NCBI RefSeq assembly: GCF_000621605.1
Contig: NZ_JHXX01000001.1
Coordinates: 248,001-312,000, forward strand
From: Butyrivibrio sp. MC2021
Lineage (GTDB): Bacteria; Bacillota; Clostridia; Lachnospirales; Lachnospiraceae
Direction of reading: 5' to 3'
DNA length: 64,000 nucleotides
Under the pieces are notes generated by a model that searched no databases, was not told the DNA's origin, and worked only from the letters and a program-made list of their open reading frames with translations. The translations under genes and the position numbers were made by a program. Positions 63,884 to 64,000 of the stretch are shown here, in pieces. Each line of letters starts with the position of its first letter. The first letter of the stretch is position 1.

Positions 63884-64000
63884 CTTGCTTCTTTTTAGAC
63901 TTACCTTTCTTCTTATAATTCGGATCCTTCTCGCTTATATAAATGCGAACTGATCTCTCACAAAGAGTGTCTTTTTCGCTGCTAACCGAACCTTCTCCTT
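63870..64000 (-). CDS. C-terminal end of an unidentified protein (5' part outside window)
   Basis: The frame enters from the right edge and reads GEGSVSSEKDTLCERSVRIY, then a Lys-rich tail (KKKGKSKKKQDEKE) and a TGA that overlaps the pepT start by 14 bases. The coding pattern and overlap suggest a genuine upstream gene of the same transcript. Too little is visible to name it. Confidence 0.55.
   Translation of the reverse strand, partial: GEGSVSSEKDTLCERSVRIYISEKDPNYKKKGKSKKKQDEKE

Overview
The window looks like a chromosomal segment of a Gram-positive anaerobe of the Lachnospiraceae, most likely a Butyrivibrio or Pseudobutyrivibrio relative. This rests on gene order (radical SAM pair, RNase G, rplU, prp, rpmA, obg, yhbY, nadD, yqeK, rsfS), AT-rich Firmicutes promoters, strong AGGAGG-type ribosome sites, an L27 N-terminal extension with its Prp protease, and a Bacillus-style lexA/yneA pair. 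No rRNA, tRNA, insertion sequence, prophage or CRISPR array was seen.

Positions 1 to 9300 (+ strand) hold the 3' part of hisIE, a radical SAM protein and its partner, RNase G, an L21-leader-like RNA, rplU-prp-rpmA, then obg, yhbY, nadD, yqeK and rsfS. A bidirectional terminator separates this block from lexA, which is on the other strand. Between lexA and a divergent yneA-like LysM gene lies a cluster of five LexA-box-like sequences. A DHH phosphoesterase, a tyrosine recombinase and a membrane-bound D,D-carboxypeptidase follow.

Positions 14.5 to 31.1 kb are the accessory heart of the window. A signal-peptide protein with a membrane anchor is followed 22 bases later by a single 15-kb gene for a secreted protein of about 5020 residues. 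That protein starts with a lipase-like serine hydrolase domain and continues with InlB-like, chitobiase-like, YDG and Ig-like modules. Next, on the minus strand, come an XRE-receiver regulator, a Cache-GGDEF-EAL c-di-GMP enzyme and an orphan peptide-binding lipoprotein. These look like one extracellular sensing and signalling unit. Whether they control the giant surface protein is an inference.

Positions 36.6 to 45.4 kb (minus strand) carry two transporter-like membrane proteins, an apparent remnant of a lost gene, a hypothetical protein, a cytidylate-kinase-like protein, an RluA pseudouridine synthase, lspA, aroB, sepF, an HlyD-like protein and a small P-loop protein. Positions 45.5 to 64 kb (minus strand) are a dense housekeeping run. 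It comprises cell-wall elongation genes (mreB, mreC, mreD, mrdA, rodA, then mgsA and a D,D-carboxypeptidase), radC, a PLP enzyme, DNA repair and tRNA modification genes (miaA, mutL, mutS, miaB), pepT, and the 3' end of one more gene at the window edge.
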